NCBI RefSeq assembly: GCF_027744825.2
Contig: NC_071347.1
Span: 9,423,501-9,487,500 of the forward strand
Origin: Synchiropus splendidus
Lineage: Eukaryota; Chordata; Actinopteri; Syngnathiformes; Callionymidae
Direction of reading: 5' to 3'
Length of the DNA stretch: 64,000 nt
Positions 44,495-56,600 of this stretch are shown here, one piece after another. The position numbers and the translations under genes are program-made. Within the stretch, counting starts at the first letter, position 1, and each line of letters starts with the position of its first letter. A model generated the notes under the pieces. The model ran no database searches. It saw only the letters and a list, made by a program, of their open reading frames with translations, and had not been told where the DNA came from.

Positions 44495-44580
44495 TGGCCG
44501 AGATTGGGTGGTGTGCCTCGGGATTTTTTCAATGAACCAAGAGTGTTGCGGCGAGAAAAAGGTTGAAAACACTGCTCTAC
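44495..44580 (-). repeat. hAT-type repeat fragment
   Basis: On the minus strand it begins 'gagcagtgttttcaaccttt' and continues through a phrase ending 'gaggcacaccaccc'. This is the look of a vertebrate hAT-derived repeat end. The opposite terminus is missing. Confidence 0.45.
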
Positions 44581-46734
44581 ACATAACACTTTAATTCATA
44601 ATTGTTTTTATTTAACCCTATTGACATCAGGAGTTTTGATGACACACAGAAAACGTACAAAAATAATCTCAAAAATGTCTGTGTTTAAGTTACTAAATAC
44701 AGTTTTCAATACATAACAAGCCATGTCATTAACGCGTGAAAAAATAAGATGACAATGTTCTTCTCTGCCAAAGAACAATCAAACAGGCTTCCCATTCATG
44801 ACAGAGGAAAATACCCATGTTATTTGAATTTCCACTGTCAATTCAAGGCCTGGCGACACATTATGGTGAGCATCCCGGCCTTTCACCTCATCCTAAGGAT
44901 GGTGTTTGGACAACTCTCCAATCCCAACAGTGAATGGACTGCTTACGTGCGCTTCCTGGCGTAGGACTGCATCGCTTTAATTAGCTCCAGAGAACAAACA
45001 AGAGCATATGCCACATGGTGACAGACACCAGTGTGTGCAGGACAATAGACGCCACCGGAGCCATAAACACCTGCCACATTCAGAGGAGAGTCATCACACA
45101 CAAGACAACACAGGAAGCCTCCTGAGCTTGAACCCATGTCTGAATGCTGCATAAAAATCAAGCTGGTGCGTGTAAATCAGTCTTGTTTTCAAATCAAGTA
45201 CAGAAGTCTTTAGTGCCAATATAAAAGAAAAGATGAGAAAAAATACAATGTATTGTTCATCAGCATCCCCAATAGCTGCTGCTCTTTCCAAGGCCATCAA
45301 GTTCCTCGGATAGCTGGGTGTCTCTCTGGAGACAGCTTCTCTCAGGAAAGACAATGGAGACAGCCTTCATTGTCCAAAAGCATCATCCTGTGAGGAGTGT
45401 GTAATACTTGACCGGCATTCTTCGTCCCTTCATTATCCTTCATGCTCACCAGGCAACAGGCCAGTCCTGAATGGTTTTCTCAAATAAATCAGAACATTTT
45501 TAAGATTGATATAAAGTAATCAGTTGCTTCAGTTTTCTGAAAATACACATCATAGATTAATGTATTAACTTTGTGATCTGATACAAAAAAAGGTTTTCCT
45601 TCCATTGTTGCATTTTCTACTGGCTAGTATTATTTTTAAAATGTTTTGTTTTATCATTTCACAACAGCAAACAAGAGGCTCACCTTAAAAAAAACAAAAA
45701 AAACACACTTTTGAAAAGCACATTATCTGCGATAGCTGACAGGTCAATGTATGACGGGAGCGACGACATGAACCTAAACACTGGTTATATAAGATTTATG
45801 AATCTATGTGACAGGAATAGCAAATGTTTCTGCTGAAGGCCTCTTTACAGGTCAACGGAAACAACAGCGGTTTGCGTGGGCAGAGTTGTGCGTGAAAATA
45901 ACTGACTGACAGTCAGAATCAGCATCAGAGAAAGCGGACATGCTTGAGCATCACTCACTTATGAAAATATTTATTGGAGGAAAGCGTCAACAAGTACGTA
46001 GGTGGCTTGCTACACTGCACACGAGGTCAGATCAAATCCAAGACTGGCAGGCTGGCAATGAGATTTGTCGGAGCAGCAGGACACATCACAGCTTCCTCCT
46101 CATCTTTTTTGACACAACCTGTCACGGAGCAATGCTGGAGGATACGCCGACTGTGAAAAGCACAGTTTATATGCTCCCCTAAAAGGGCAGGCATGTTCAC
46201 ATCCACATCATTGGGACTATTTTAAACAACAAGACGTGACTCGCTGATAAACAAGCCGACCACACTTGTTCGTACCAAATCAGGGTTCTTCTCTCGACTG
46301 TGTTTAATCCCAATGACTAATATCTAACACACACGCGGTGGGTCCCAGGATTTCCATTAGAAAGCATGTTCTGCATTTCAATCAAAGCTTTAATTAAAAA
46401 GCTGCCGTATTCACACGGCCCAATAAAGTGCTGTGGAAATGCGCAGGTTGCCCTGCTCTTATCCATGAGTGGGCGAAATGCCGCATTTGGAAACCAAATG
46501 AGGATGTTGTTGCCCGTCTCCAGGCTTTCATCTAATTTCATTGTCCCCTCTGAGTGACTGTCATCGTCTGGTAAACACTTGATGTTGTCATCAGCATCAC
46601 CATCATTACCCATATGCTTGGAGCCATGACCCAACACACACTTAGACACATAGATTTATAGGTAATACAGAGGCATAGTAGAAAAATAAATACAAGCATT
46701 ATTAAGAAAAATAGGAAATGTATATGGATTGCAT

Positions 46735-46740
46735 TTTATT
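46735..46740 (-). terminator. saal1: candidate poly(A) signal of saal1
   Basis: Canonical AATAAA on the minus strand, about 300 bases after the saal1 stop codon. Variant ATTAAA hexamers lie nearer, at 46912-46917 and 46946-46951. Confidence 0.4.
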
Positions 46741-47039
46741 TTTCTTCCTGCTCAAAAGAATCCCATAATATTTCAGCACAAGCTGTGAACTCTTTTGAGC
46801 GATTTATCATCCTAATAAGACTGTACGGCTTCTTATCAGTTCAGCACATCCTGAGTAAAAAAATAAAAATAAAAAAATGTTAAGAATTGCAAGCACGATG
46901 AGATTTCGGTGTTTTTAATCCAAAAATAAAACATTTCTAAAAATCATTTTTAATGAAGACAGAAGGGAGTGGGGTTTGGACAACCACGCCAGGTACAATG
47001 GAAATCCTCATGGGAGGTCAGGGAAGTCTGTGGCTGCTT

Positions 47040-50000
47040 TCAGGCAGGGAATTGTTTCCTCATCACGTCTGCCAACCGGGGATCAACTTCAGACAACACA
47101 GACTGCAGGTGCTGAAACTACACAAAGGGATGAGAGTGGAATTATGTTGTTTATTTTCCACAAAAGCAACTCCACACCTTAACACCACTTGAAAACCAAT
47201 CCTTAACTATGTTTGGCATCATTGACAGACACTGTATTTTTAGAAGGAAAATTAATAGTAGACAAATCCGTTGAACAACAATTGACTGTATATCATGACA
47301 AATAATATTTCATTCACTATATTGTCAGCAATAATTTGTTTGAAGAGACTTCATCCAACCAAAAATTTAATGAGCTTTAGTTTGATTAAGCCAAGGTTAA
47401 TTCCTGGCTCACAACTATAACACTACGTTCCTCAACCACGAACATGCATTTTCACTCATATTTCACTTCTCCAGGACGCCGTCTTTGATCGAACAATCTA
47501 ATATTTAATGTCAACATGTCCCTGAGCTTTGATCTTGTGCTAGCTAACAAACCGGTTGACCAAGAATGGCAGAACTATCTCAACAAGCGTGCTGGTGTCA
47601 CTTCTTTAGGTCTGCAGTTTCTGTCATTTTCAGACCTACACCTGTTTTTTCACCAAACTATCATCTCCACTGACACACAAAACAATTCTAGAAAAGTCAA
47701 ATTAAATTTACTATGCGCTTTTCAAATGGTCCAACAAAAACTGGGTAGCAATATACTGTAGCGATGTATGAAAACATAGTGATACAGCATTATACTGCAA
47801 TACTTTGACCTCCAATATATCAATACTTAATCTTTTAATATACTTCATTTTTTTGTGGGAAAAAAAAACCAAAACGCTTAGCCAAGTAAAATACGTCTTC
47901 TGCACCTCCACTACAGTAGACAGCAATGAAGAGTGACTCTGCTGTATGTCACCATGGCATTTCACAAAACAACACCCGCATAATGTAAAGCTGTGTACCG
48001 GAAGCATCTTAGCTTCCAAGTTAATCCATGAAGCACTGACAGTAAGTTAGGTTGTTTTCAGCACTTTGCAAAAGGGAAAAACAAGAATAGGCATTTCTTT
48101 GAAAGACGGTTTACCGTCACATAATATAGCATTATTGTGATGACATCTTACTGTTACCCAAGTATTGTGGCGTTCTTATCACAGGAGCTCTTATCCACAA
48201 AAGAGCTCAAAGCGAAATGTAAACTATGAATATATAAGTTAAATAAAAAGAGCATCAATCAGAACAGTGTGATGAATGTTTAACAGGCAGGTTGTTTGGC
48301 CCATGTGATAATTCAATCTTCACTTAAAATAACCTATATACGTGCCTTGGCCAAAATGTATTCAACGAGATTGAGATTACTTACGGCGTTTTGAAAGTGT
48401 GGCAGTAAAGAGCCTGCTGCAGAAAGGCAGTTTTTCTCGGTCAGGAGACCTTTCTTCAACAACTCTGACAGTGTTTCCTACAAACCCACAGAACACTTAC
48501 TTTAGAGAGCGACAGCGATGACACCAAAGACCGTTCTCCAGACGAACATTTGGTCCTACCTGAGATATGTTACTGCAAATGTCTGCGAGGAATTCAGCTG
48601 TGACCTCAGCAAGACTCTGAATCTGCTCATCTTGAACCTCATCTTTTTCCGTTGATTGATCCGCTGACTTGTAGTGGAACTCAATCACCCTCAAGATGGT
48701 CGCAACAAGTGACAAACCTACAGAAATAGACACACAATATCACCTTCAGGGACAATTACACAAAAATACTAAACATGATAAAGGAATCTGCTTGCAGAAG
48801 CCCAAAACGTCATGTGATTGAATTTAGGAATTGAGCACATCTATCGCATTTTTGCATATGCTGTACACAAATATGATCCCTTACTCTACATGGTCTCTTG
48901 TATGACTTAACCGACATCTGACCAAAACCTACTTGTGTCATCGCTGCTTCCCCACTGGTCCTGGCAGCCATACAGAGTCTGTAACACTGCAAACGCCAGG
49001 AACAAGACGCTTTTCTTCTCCTGCAGTTGAACCGGAAACTCCTCTGTGTGGCTGAGGTCCTCGCACACAAGCTCACTGAGAAAATTCCAGAGTGCTTTCC
49101 CTGTTCCCTCAGAGGATGCTGACACGAAAGAAATGGATATTTAAAATGCAGAAAAAGTTCAACAGTGTTCACACAACAGGAGAAAATAACACCGCATTTA
49201 GACCTTACCAAAGGCCAGCATGCCCTCTTCTACAGTGGTCAGTAGGTGAACTACATGAAGATACGTTTCCAGCCCATTTGGACTCTCAGATCTAGAAAAA
49301 CAACACAATTATAATGTAAAGTGTGCATATGAGTTCAGGGCGACATTATGAATCTGTTTGCACACCTCACACTGGGTCGATACAATGAATAAAAGGACAG
49401 TTATTTAAACGTGACAGTTATCACATCTCATCTTTCAAGTGCTAAATTACTCCTTCACACCTGTGAGAGTCAAACACAGGGGTCCAACAAAACAGACTTT
49501 CATTTTCAAACTCTACCTGAGTGTCTTGGTGGCCTCCAACAGGCAGGTGACTAAATCCAGATTGCTGTCAGATTCTTCACTCTCCTCACTGGCTGGAGCA
49601 GGTGCGATCCAGGTTTTCATCAGCTCTTCATCGAGGTCAAACAGCTTGTCCACAAGCTCTCCCACTTTCTCCAGCAGCTCGACTGTAAGACACAAAGCAA
49701 GACAGTGTGAGGTTTGCTCATGTATAAAGGATGTTTCAAAGTGTGTTAAGAAGGAAATATGCATGCGATTAATGTTTCACATACACCCATCACACAATGA
49801 ATCTACTGGCTAGAGACTTGGATGATCTAAAGCTGCCATGGTCAGTATGAACGGCAGAAATGTACCATAGGTGCTCACAAAGGCAGGCCTCTATGGTCAG
49901 GGTTATTGCACCAACTATCTTTGTTGGCCATAAAGCACCTTTTGCACTTTTCCGCTTGCCTTGAAAATGACACCCAATCAATACAAATACAATAAAATTA

Positions 50001-52047
50001 GTTATATTAAAAAATGCTAAACCTGATCGTGAATTGCTTTTAATATTTGCAGATGCTCTGATGCACTGCGTCAGAACTTAATAATGGGCTTAAAGTGTTC
50101 TAATCACAGACTCCAAAAATTTAAACTAGAGTTATGAGTCAGGGAAATCCACACAGTTCGTCAGGCACTGCACAATTGAACGTCCAAAAATATTATTTTC
50201 ATACTTTCATAGCGAAAGTTGAGCTCTTTAACCGCACTTAAATAATATCAGTATGTTGACAGTTTGTTCAGCCAACAAAACAGTAGTTTTAGATAACTAC
50301 TAAAACTTTACGTCAATAAAATCTTGTCAGGGATAAAATTGTTTTTTTTCCCCTGCCTTGAAACAACTTCACCAGTTAGTAATTCATAAATATTCCTGTG
50401 ACAACTGTTCCTTCCTTGGAATACAAGATGGGTACAGACCATGACAGATGTGAAGCACCAACATGGAATACCGATTTGGTCCAAAGCAATGGCCAGTAGA
50501 CATCATCAAATGGGTCATTCATATGTATAAAAAGTGAGTATGTAAAAAGTGTAAATGTGAGGTACTGTTTGTTGAACTGCACATGATGAAAAGAAGGTTC
50601 GAGCGCACTGATGTGTGACGTCGTATCCGTTGAAGCCACAAGGAGCTGACGTCTTCTTGAGAGACGCATGTCAGCATCAATCTGTAAACAACATCAGACA
50701 AGATTAATATTTCTCGCACAGCTGCTCTGTTTTTCCTCCTTAGAAAGAATGTATGTTGCACCTGCTTGTTTCCAGAAGGGTTGGAGGATCGGAGTCGGCA
50801 AAAAGAAGCAACAGCACCTCACTGGGGAGACACAGGGTAATAAATGAGCCATTACACTTATGAGTGCTGGCATTTTTCCCCCATTATAAGGTCATTGCTT
50901 ACCCCAAGGCTTCATTTTGGCTGAGAGACAGACAAGTGTCTGGAAAACAAGCCATGTTGCCAAGGATGCCCACACAAATTTCCTAAACATCAACAGAAAA
51001 TACATTTAAACACAAACTAAGATGACAGTGAATGCAGAAAAACAATGTGGACTTACAGTGAGACGTGGACAACGAGACTTTGCAATCACTCCAAGCAGGA
51101 TGTCAGAAGCTTTGAATTCCATCAAGAATCCAGCCACATCCTATAAATGTGTAAGCAAGTGAAAATATTAAAAATACTATTCATATTCCTAACTAGCCAG
51201 AGCATTTAATGAGTGAAGTAGAAAACCACAAATACTTAATAGTCCACAAACTGTACCTTATCCATTGCCATGTCCCAAACTTTACACAGATCTTCCTCTT
51301 CCTCATCAGTGATCTGTAGCTCATCTGCAGACTCTTCAGAGTGTTTCGCAACAATCTGAAAATAACAGTTTTTTCAATTATAACATAAATCGTAATACGA
51401 AAATATCTATAAATAATAATAAAAAAAATCACATGATTTGAGTGAAGTCAACATATGACCAGAGCACAACAATGAATAGATTTATTAAACTATAATATGT
51501 GGAATACAGGGTATTTAACAAATCCTGTCTTTGGCCAAATGTTCAGAGCTAAAGACGGTAGTTGGCTCACTTGGATGAGGTGGGTCAGGGTGCTGAAGAG
51601 CCAATGCTTGCTGTACACTGTGTCTCCAATAGCATCCACATCATCTTCATCTGTTGAGCCAGGCGGTGGTGAGGGGTTACGTTCCATTGTGGGAGATGAG
51701 GAAGTCTGATGATCCTCAGCCTCGTCCCTATTCCCATCTAAAAGACAATTATATGACTATAGCAATGACACTATACACTAAAAAACACACGCTTTACTGA
51801 ATGCATGTATAATATAAGTACAGTGAAGTTGTATAACAGCACAGAGAAAAAAGGAAAAATATTTTTATCTTGCAGAGCACAAGCAGCATTCTGTGACTAC
51901 AACGGCTTTTCCCTTCAAAAAGTACAAAAATACAGGACAAGACGAAGCTTATAGATTGTTAACACTATATAGTAGCAAAACAAGGACACAAAAGGCGACA
52001 CTTTGCCCACTAAGTCAAACAATTACTTTCAGAGTGGACTCACCCAT
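47040..52047 (-). CDS. saal1: SAAL1, serum amyloid A-like 1 (armadillo-like; 437-455 aa)
   Basis: Exons in coding order: 52047-52044 (probable), 51737-51571, 51355-51257, 51140-51057, 50982-50903, 50821-50762, 50681-50566, 49682-49517, 49291-49209, 49118-48933, 48717-48560, 48477-48385, 47111-47040 (stop TGA). SAAL1 is a helical armadillo-like protein linked in the literature to synovial fibroblast proliferation; its biochemistry is poorly known. Seen: [10 protein letters not shown] at 51687 aligns with the human N-terminus, and matches follow at [51 protein letters not shown] and, in the small last exon, [10 protein letters not shown]. The upstream ATG at 52047 splices in frame to add 18 residues, so either start is possible. 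Intron 12 (48384-47112) hides the 24-codon terminal exon. The human protein is 474 aa. Confidence 0.92.
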
Positions 52048-52099
52048 AATAAACGTGTTATGTGAACGCAAATCTCTGTCAAACAGATGTAGACACTAA

Positions 52100-52260
52100 A
52101 GCCCATGAAACGTATCAACCATCACCCGCTCACACAGCCGCCATTTAATGAACAAGGACATGTACGCATGCGCCGCATTACCCATGCGCCTTTGCGTGAC
52201 TGACGTAGGTGAAGCTGTGGATGGCGCCATCTGGGGTCGACAGCGAATAATGACAATGAG
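52100..52260 (-). promoter_or_regulatory. saal1: housekeeping-type promoter of saal1
   Basis: CpG-bearing segment just upstream of the probable saal1 first exon. On the minus strand it has AAATGGCGGC (52137-52146), a YY1-type site. It also has a palindromic NRF1-like ACGCATGCGC (52164-52173) with a second CATGCGC nearby, and a TGACGTA half-CRE-like site near 52200. There is no TATA box. This combination is typical of broadly expressed genes. Transcription factor use is inferred. Confidence 0.55.
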
Positions 52261-53170
52261 CAAGTTGACGCCTTAATGTTTAAATTCTTCCTGCTTTTGT
52301 GTTCATATTTATGCATCCTATTATACAAACCTATCGGAGATAAAAAAAAAAATGGATGAAGCGTATAGGTGGGCAAGTATGAAATTCCTTGCGTTCGAAT
52401 GCGCACAAAAACAATTATGTTAGCAAAATTGACAAACAAATACTAGAGAAAACTATTCACTTTAGGCAGCCGGACTGACTGAGAAGTTGATTTATATTTG
52501 ACAATTTACCTTCATGCATCACGTGTGGAGAAAGGATATTGAAAATGTAATTAAATAATTACGATGTCATTCTAGAATAAAAAAAGTTGTCTGTTTGTTA
52601 CGTTTTATAAAACATTTTCAAATGGAATTCTATTTTTATTGCATACATGCTGTATGATATTATTACTCTCTACATACAGTGTAGGGAATGTAATTACTGT
52701 AAGAAACCATATCTCTACAATTAATATATCATCATAAATATCATTATTTACATGGTCAACCAGTCACTTGGGATCGTGACCGGTTGACCCTCCGGCTGAG
52801 TCGATTTTTAAGTATAGAAAGAGAGGGCTCCCTCAGTTCCCGGCCCCAAAGTGACAATGAAATAACATTCTGCATTTGTTTCATTAAAAATCAATAATTA
52901 ATAGCGTTTTTGTCATGATCGTCGTGAAGTAAGTCGGTGAATCTTGTGTCCTCCTTGAGTCAACATGTTGTCATTGATGACCATCCGCCCAGTACATCAT
53001 GCAGCTGTCCTGTTGAGGGAGTGGTTCTTTGCCCTGTTTGCACATGGAGGTTCTCAAAGTTATCGTGAACATCTGTATGTTCTTAGACAAACTAATGACA
53101 AGTTAAACAAACAGTTTTTATGGCATGACCAACGTGATCAAACGAAGCCCAATGTGGAGATGTCATTCAG

Positions 53171-53267
<97 letters not shown>

Positions 53268-53640
53268 CTTTGTGTAATATCAGACACAATATCATAACAA
53301 TCTTCTGTTTTTTTAATATAGCAAGGCATATATGTACTGTGAATTTCAGTCAGAATGTTAAGTTATTTAACTGGCTAAAATAATACATAATTTTCACTGT
53401 GCTAAAAAGAACTTTTATTGCAATGTAAAGTGGTTGATTTGCCTAACCCATTCTGTCGTGAGGGTCTTGTCATTGAAATATTAAATAAGAAACAGATGTG
53501 GGAGAGTGTTCCTTCAGTCAAACTGATTGAGGATGTACGAAAGGTTATATTCGACTTGTGGAAGAAGTCAAATAGTTACTTGGCATGTTTGCTGAAGTAA
53601 TAAAAATTCCCGCCAAATAATGTGTCAATAGATGATCCCG
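52261..53640. other. saal1-mucin divergent intergenic stretch
   Basis: AT-rich sequence with a 92-base TA repeat and no gene I recognise. Two small open frames on the + strand (52965-53174 and 53418-53600) have no similarity known to me and are not supported as exons. Distal control elements of the mucin would be expected here. Confidence 0.5.
53174..53265. repeat. (TA)n microsatellite upstream of the mucin
   Basis: Forty-six uninterrupted TA units. The right edge is about 375 bases before the mucin TATA box. Such a long perfect tract is expected to vary in length and could form cruciform or unwound DNA. Confidence 0.97.
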
Positions 53641-53641
53641 A

Positions 53642-53648
53642 TATAAAA
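53642..53648 (+). promoter_or_regulatory. TATA box of the mucin gene
   Basis: TATAAAA lies 38 bases before the mucin ATG at 53680. With the usual 25-31 base spacing, transcription would start near 53670, leaving a 5' UTR of roughly ten bases. A sharp TATA promoter fits a tissue-specific secreted product. Confidence 0.7.
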
Positions 53649-53679
53649 GGGTGTCAAGATCGAGCCCACTGCTGCAAAC

Positions 53680-56600
53680 ATGAACTGGACATTGGTGTGG
53701 TTGTGTGTTCTCACTGTCTCTGTTTACAGTGTCAGTGAGGTCCATGCCAGACTGGGTGAGACTTTTCCATCACAATTTGGCAACACTGCAAATGATTTCC
53801 AAAGTGAATCTTCAATTTTGATTAATATCATCCTGAATTTACTGTTCTTCCTCAGTTCGGAATCATGTCGGCAGCATTTGCAGCACTTGGGGCAGGGAGC
53901 ACTTCAAGACTTTTGATGGGGAAATATACCAGTTTCCTGGCACTTGTGAATACAACCTGGTGTCTGACTGCCACATGATTTACCAGGAGTTTTCTGTTCA
54001 CATGAAAAGGACGCAAGTGGATGGGAATCCCACTTTGAGTTACCTGTTGGTCACTGTCAACAGCTTGTCCTTTAACTTAACCAAAGGCCTGGTCACTGTA
54101 AACAGCCTGCCGTGAGTACAATGAGATGAAATAAAACTAAACATGAATGTATATTCTGACAATTATTAAGTAATTTTCCTTTTAGTGTCTCACTGCCGTA
54201 CTACAATGGCGGAGTACAAGTGGAACAAAGCGCGGTTTACGTGAAGCTTCAGTCGACAGTTGGTCTTGTTGTCATGTGGAATGGTGACGATGCTGTCATG
54301 GTAAGGCTGCCTTCAAGTGTTTTAATATGAAACAAAAACTGATCTTTCGTTTATTTATTAATTTTTTTACAGGTGGAACTGGATCATGACTATGGAAGCC
54401 GCACTTGTGGGCTCTGTGGAGATTTCAATGGTCTCCCTGTGCAGAATGAGTTCATTCACCATGGTTGGTTCAAGTTTATAATCTACTGAAAATACAAGTA
54501 TATTTCCATAATCATAATCTTTGTCAGACTATAACTTCTGTGTAACGTAGGTCGACCAGTCGGATATATCGAATTTGGCAACAAACAAAAAGTTCATCGT
54601 CCAAATGATGATTGTGAGAACCCCAGCGAAGACGACTATGAACCACTGGAATCTTTGATTGATTCATGCAACGAGTTTGTGAGTCATATTACAGCTGATC
54701 AATTGTGATCGCCATTCATGCGAGTCAATCTTGTAAAAGTACTGATCATTAATTTCCTACAATCTTAGCAAACCCCCTGTAGTCAGATGCTACGTTCAGA
54801 TTCCTGGAGCCTGTGCGCAGAACTGATCGACCCTGAACCATACATCCAGGCCTGCATGCTTGACATGTGCGGTTGCTCAAACAGCACCAACTACTTCTGT
54901 GTCTGCAGCACCATTTCTGAGTTCTCCCGCCAGTGTTCACACGCCGGTGGTCAGCCTCCTAACTGGAGAACTTCTCAGTTTTGTGGTAATTGTTTTATAC
55001 CGCTATACCGAAGATTATTATTATTGACATGCAGTGTTTCATTGTCCTGAGCATCAGTTTATTTGAATGTCACACCATCTCCACAGTCAAGGACTGTCCA
55101 TTTAACATGATTTATGAAGAGAGTGGTTCCCCTTGTTTGGACACCTGCACACATCAGGACACAACATCTGTGTGTGAGGACCATAGAATGGATGGCTGCT
55201 TCTGTCCTCCTGGTTTGTGTTTTTTTTTCATGCAATTTTTTTCATATATTTATAGCGACAATTAACATGGCCAACTTACCTTTTTCAGAGACAGTATTTG
55301 ATGATATCTCCATGAGAGGCTGCATTACATTGTCTGAATGTCAGTGCAAGCATGACAGAATCTACAATCCTGGAGAGGTCCTCAAAGAGGACAGAGAACT
55401 TTGGTATGTCAGTTTCTTCTTGCATTTGTGTACAAGACTGTTACTGCTGCCATAAGCCTTATTGCTTGAAAATATTTTTTCCACTTTTTTTCATCTAAAT
55501 TTCTTGTAATCTCAGTACATGTTTTCTGGGCCAATGGTCCTGTGAAAGTCTTCCTACACCGTCCACCTGTGCATTAGAGGAGGGTTCTCATGTCACAACA
55601 TTTGATGGGAAAAGCTACGTTTTCCATGGAGATTGTTATTACACTCTGGCCAAAGTGGACAATAAGGTGAGTGGGACAGACTAAAGAAAAGGACTGTATG
55701 TGTGTTATGAAGACCTAAGCTATTGGCACTAATCTGGAAAAACAAATCAGAATTAATGCCACTGTTAAACAAGACCTGGTTAAATGTCAGACTCAACACT
55801 CCTTTATTTATGCTGTGCTCTGATAAAATGAAATCCCTGTAAACTGGCACGCCACCGGCACTCAAAACCTTAAATCCTGTTTCAGATAAGACAGCTATTA
55901 CAATATAAAATCATTTCTCCTACTTTATTGTGAATTATAAGTATAAATAATTTTCTAGGATGAGTCAAGTCCAAAGTTTACGATCCTGGCCCAGCTGCTT
56001 CCATGTTCATACCAAGAGTTTGATACCTGTCTGAAGACCCTCAAAATTCTGCTCAACAACGACAGAAACAATGTGAGTAAAACAAACCCATCAATACATG
56101 TATTGAATATATTTTTTTCATGAGTCAAATGTTAATGTTGCTTTTCTTTTTTGAAAGGTGTTAATGTTCACCTCCGATGGGACAGTGAAGCAGAATAAAC
56201 AGACACTCAGTTTGCCTTATCAGTCTGGTAGGTCACATGACAAGCTGCTTTGTGACATCTAATTACAACTAACCCTTTGCTTTATTTAAAGGTGACATCT
56301 ACATTTTTCGGGCTTCCTCCTTTCACATCATGTTCCAGACCAGTTTTGGTTTGCATATCCAGGTGCAGCATGTACCTGTCATGCAGGTATATGTGAGCTT
56401 GGAACAGAGCTACATGGGAAAGACCAGAGGTAGCGTCCGCAACTATTAAGTAGTCAGTTAACAAATGTGCTGTGTTATTAAGTGAAAAACGATTTCTCAA
56501 GTGACTTGTATGTGAAGCAAAGTGGTCAAAATAGAGGATGTACACCCATTTTACACCCATTTCAACCAATTAACACACACACACTTTAACAACCAGAAGC

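Larger units (their letters stand above)
39700..46730. other. intergenic gap between tph1 and saal1
   Basis: About 7 kb without a recognisable gene on either strand. It holds a poly-A plus TA run (40016-40053), a retroposon tail (43954-44002), a hAT-type terminal fragment (44495-44580), and a lone TAGGGATGCGC terminus near 42204 whose partner I did not find. Apart from these I see only AT-rich unique-looking sequence. Open frames here are short and resemble nothing I know. Confidence 0.5.

Noticed and set aside
44749..44964. 71-codon plus-strand frame in the tph1-saal1 gap
   Set aside because: No known similarity, no flanking exons in phase, and composition like the surrounding intergenic DNA.
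53138..53329. 63-codon minus-strand frame rich in Ile-Tyr
   Set aside because: It is simply the translated TA microsatellite.
52965..53600. Small plus-strand frames before the mucin (52965-53174 and 53418-53600)
   Set aside because: Neither resembles a known exon; they are interrupted by the TA repeat and lie upstream of the mucin TATA box.
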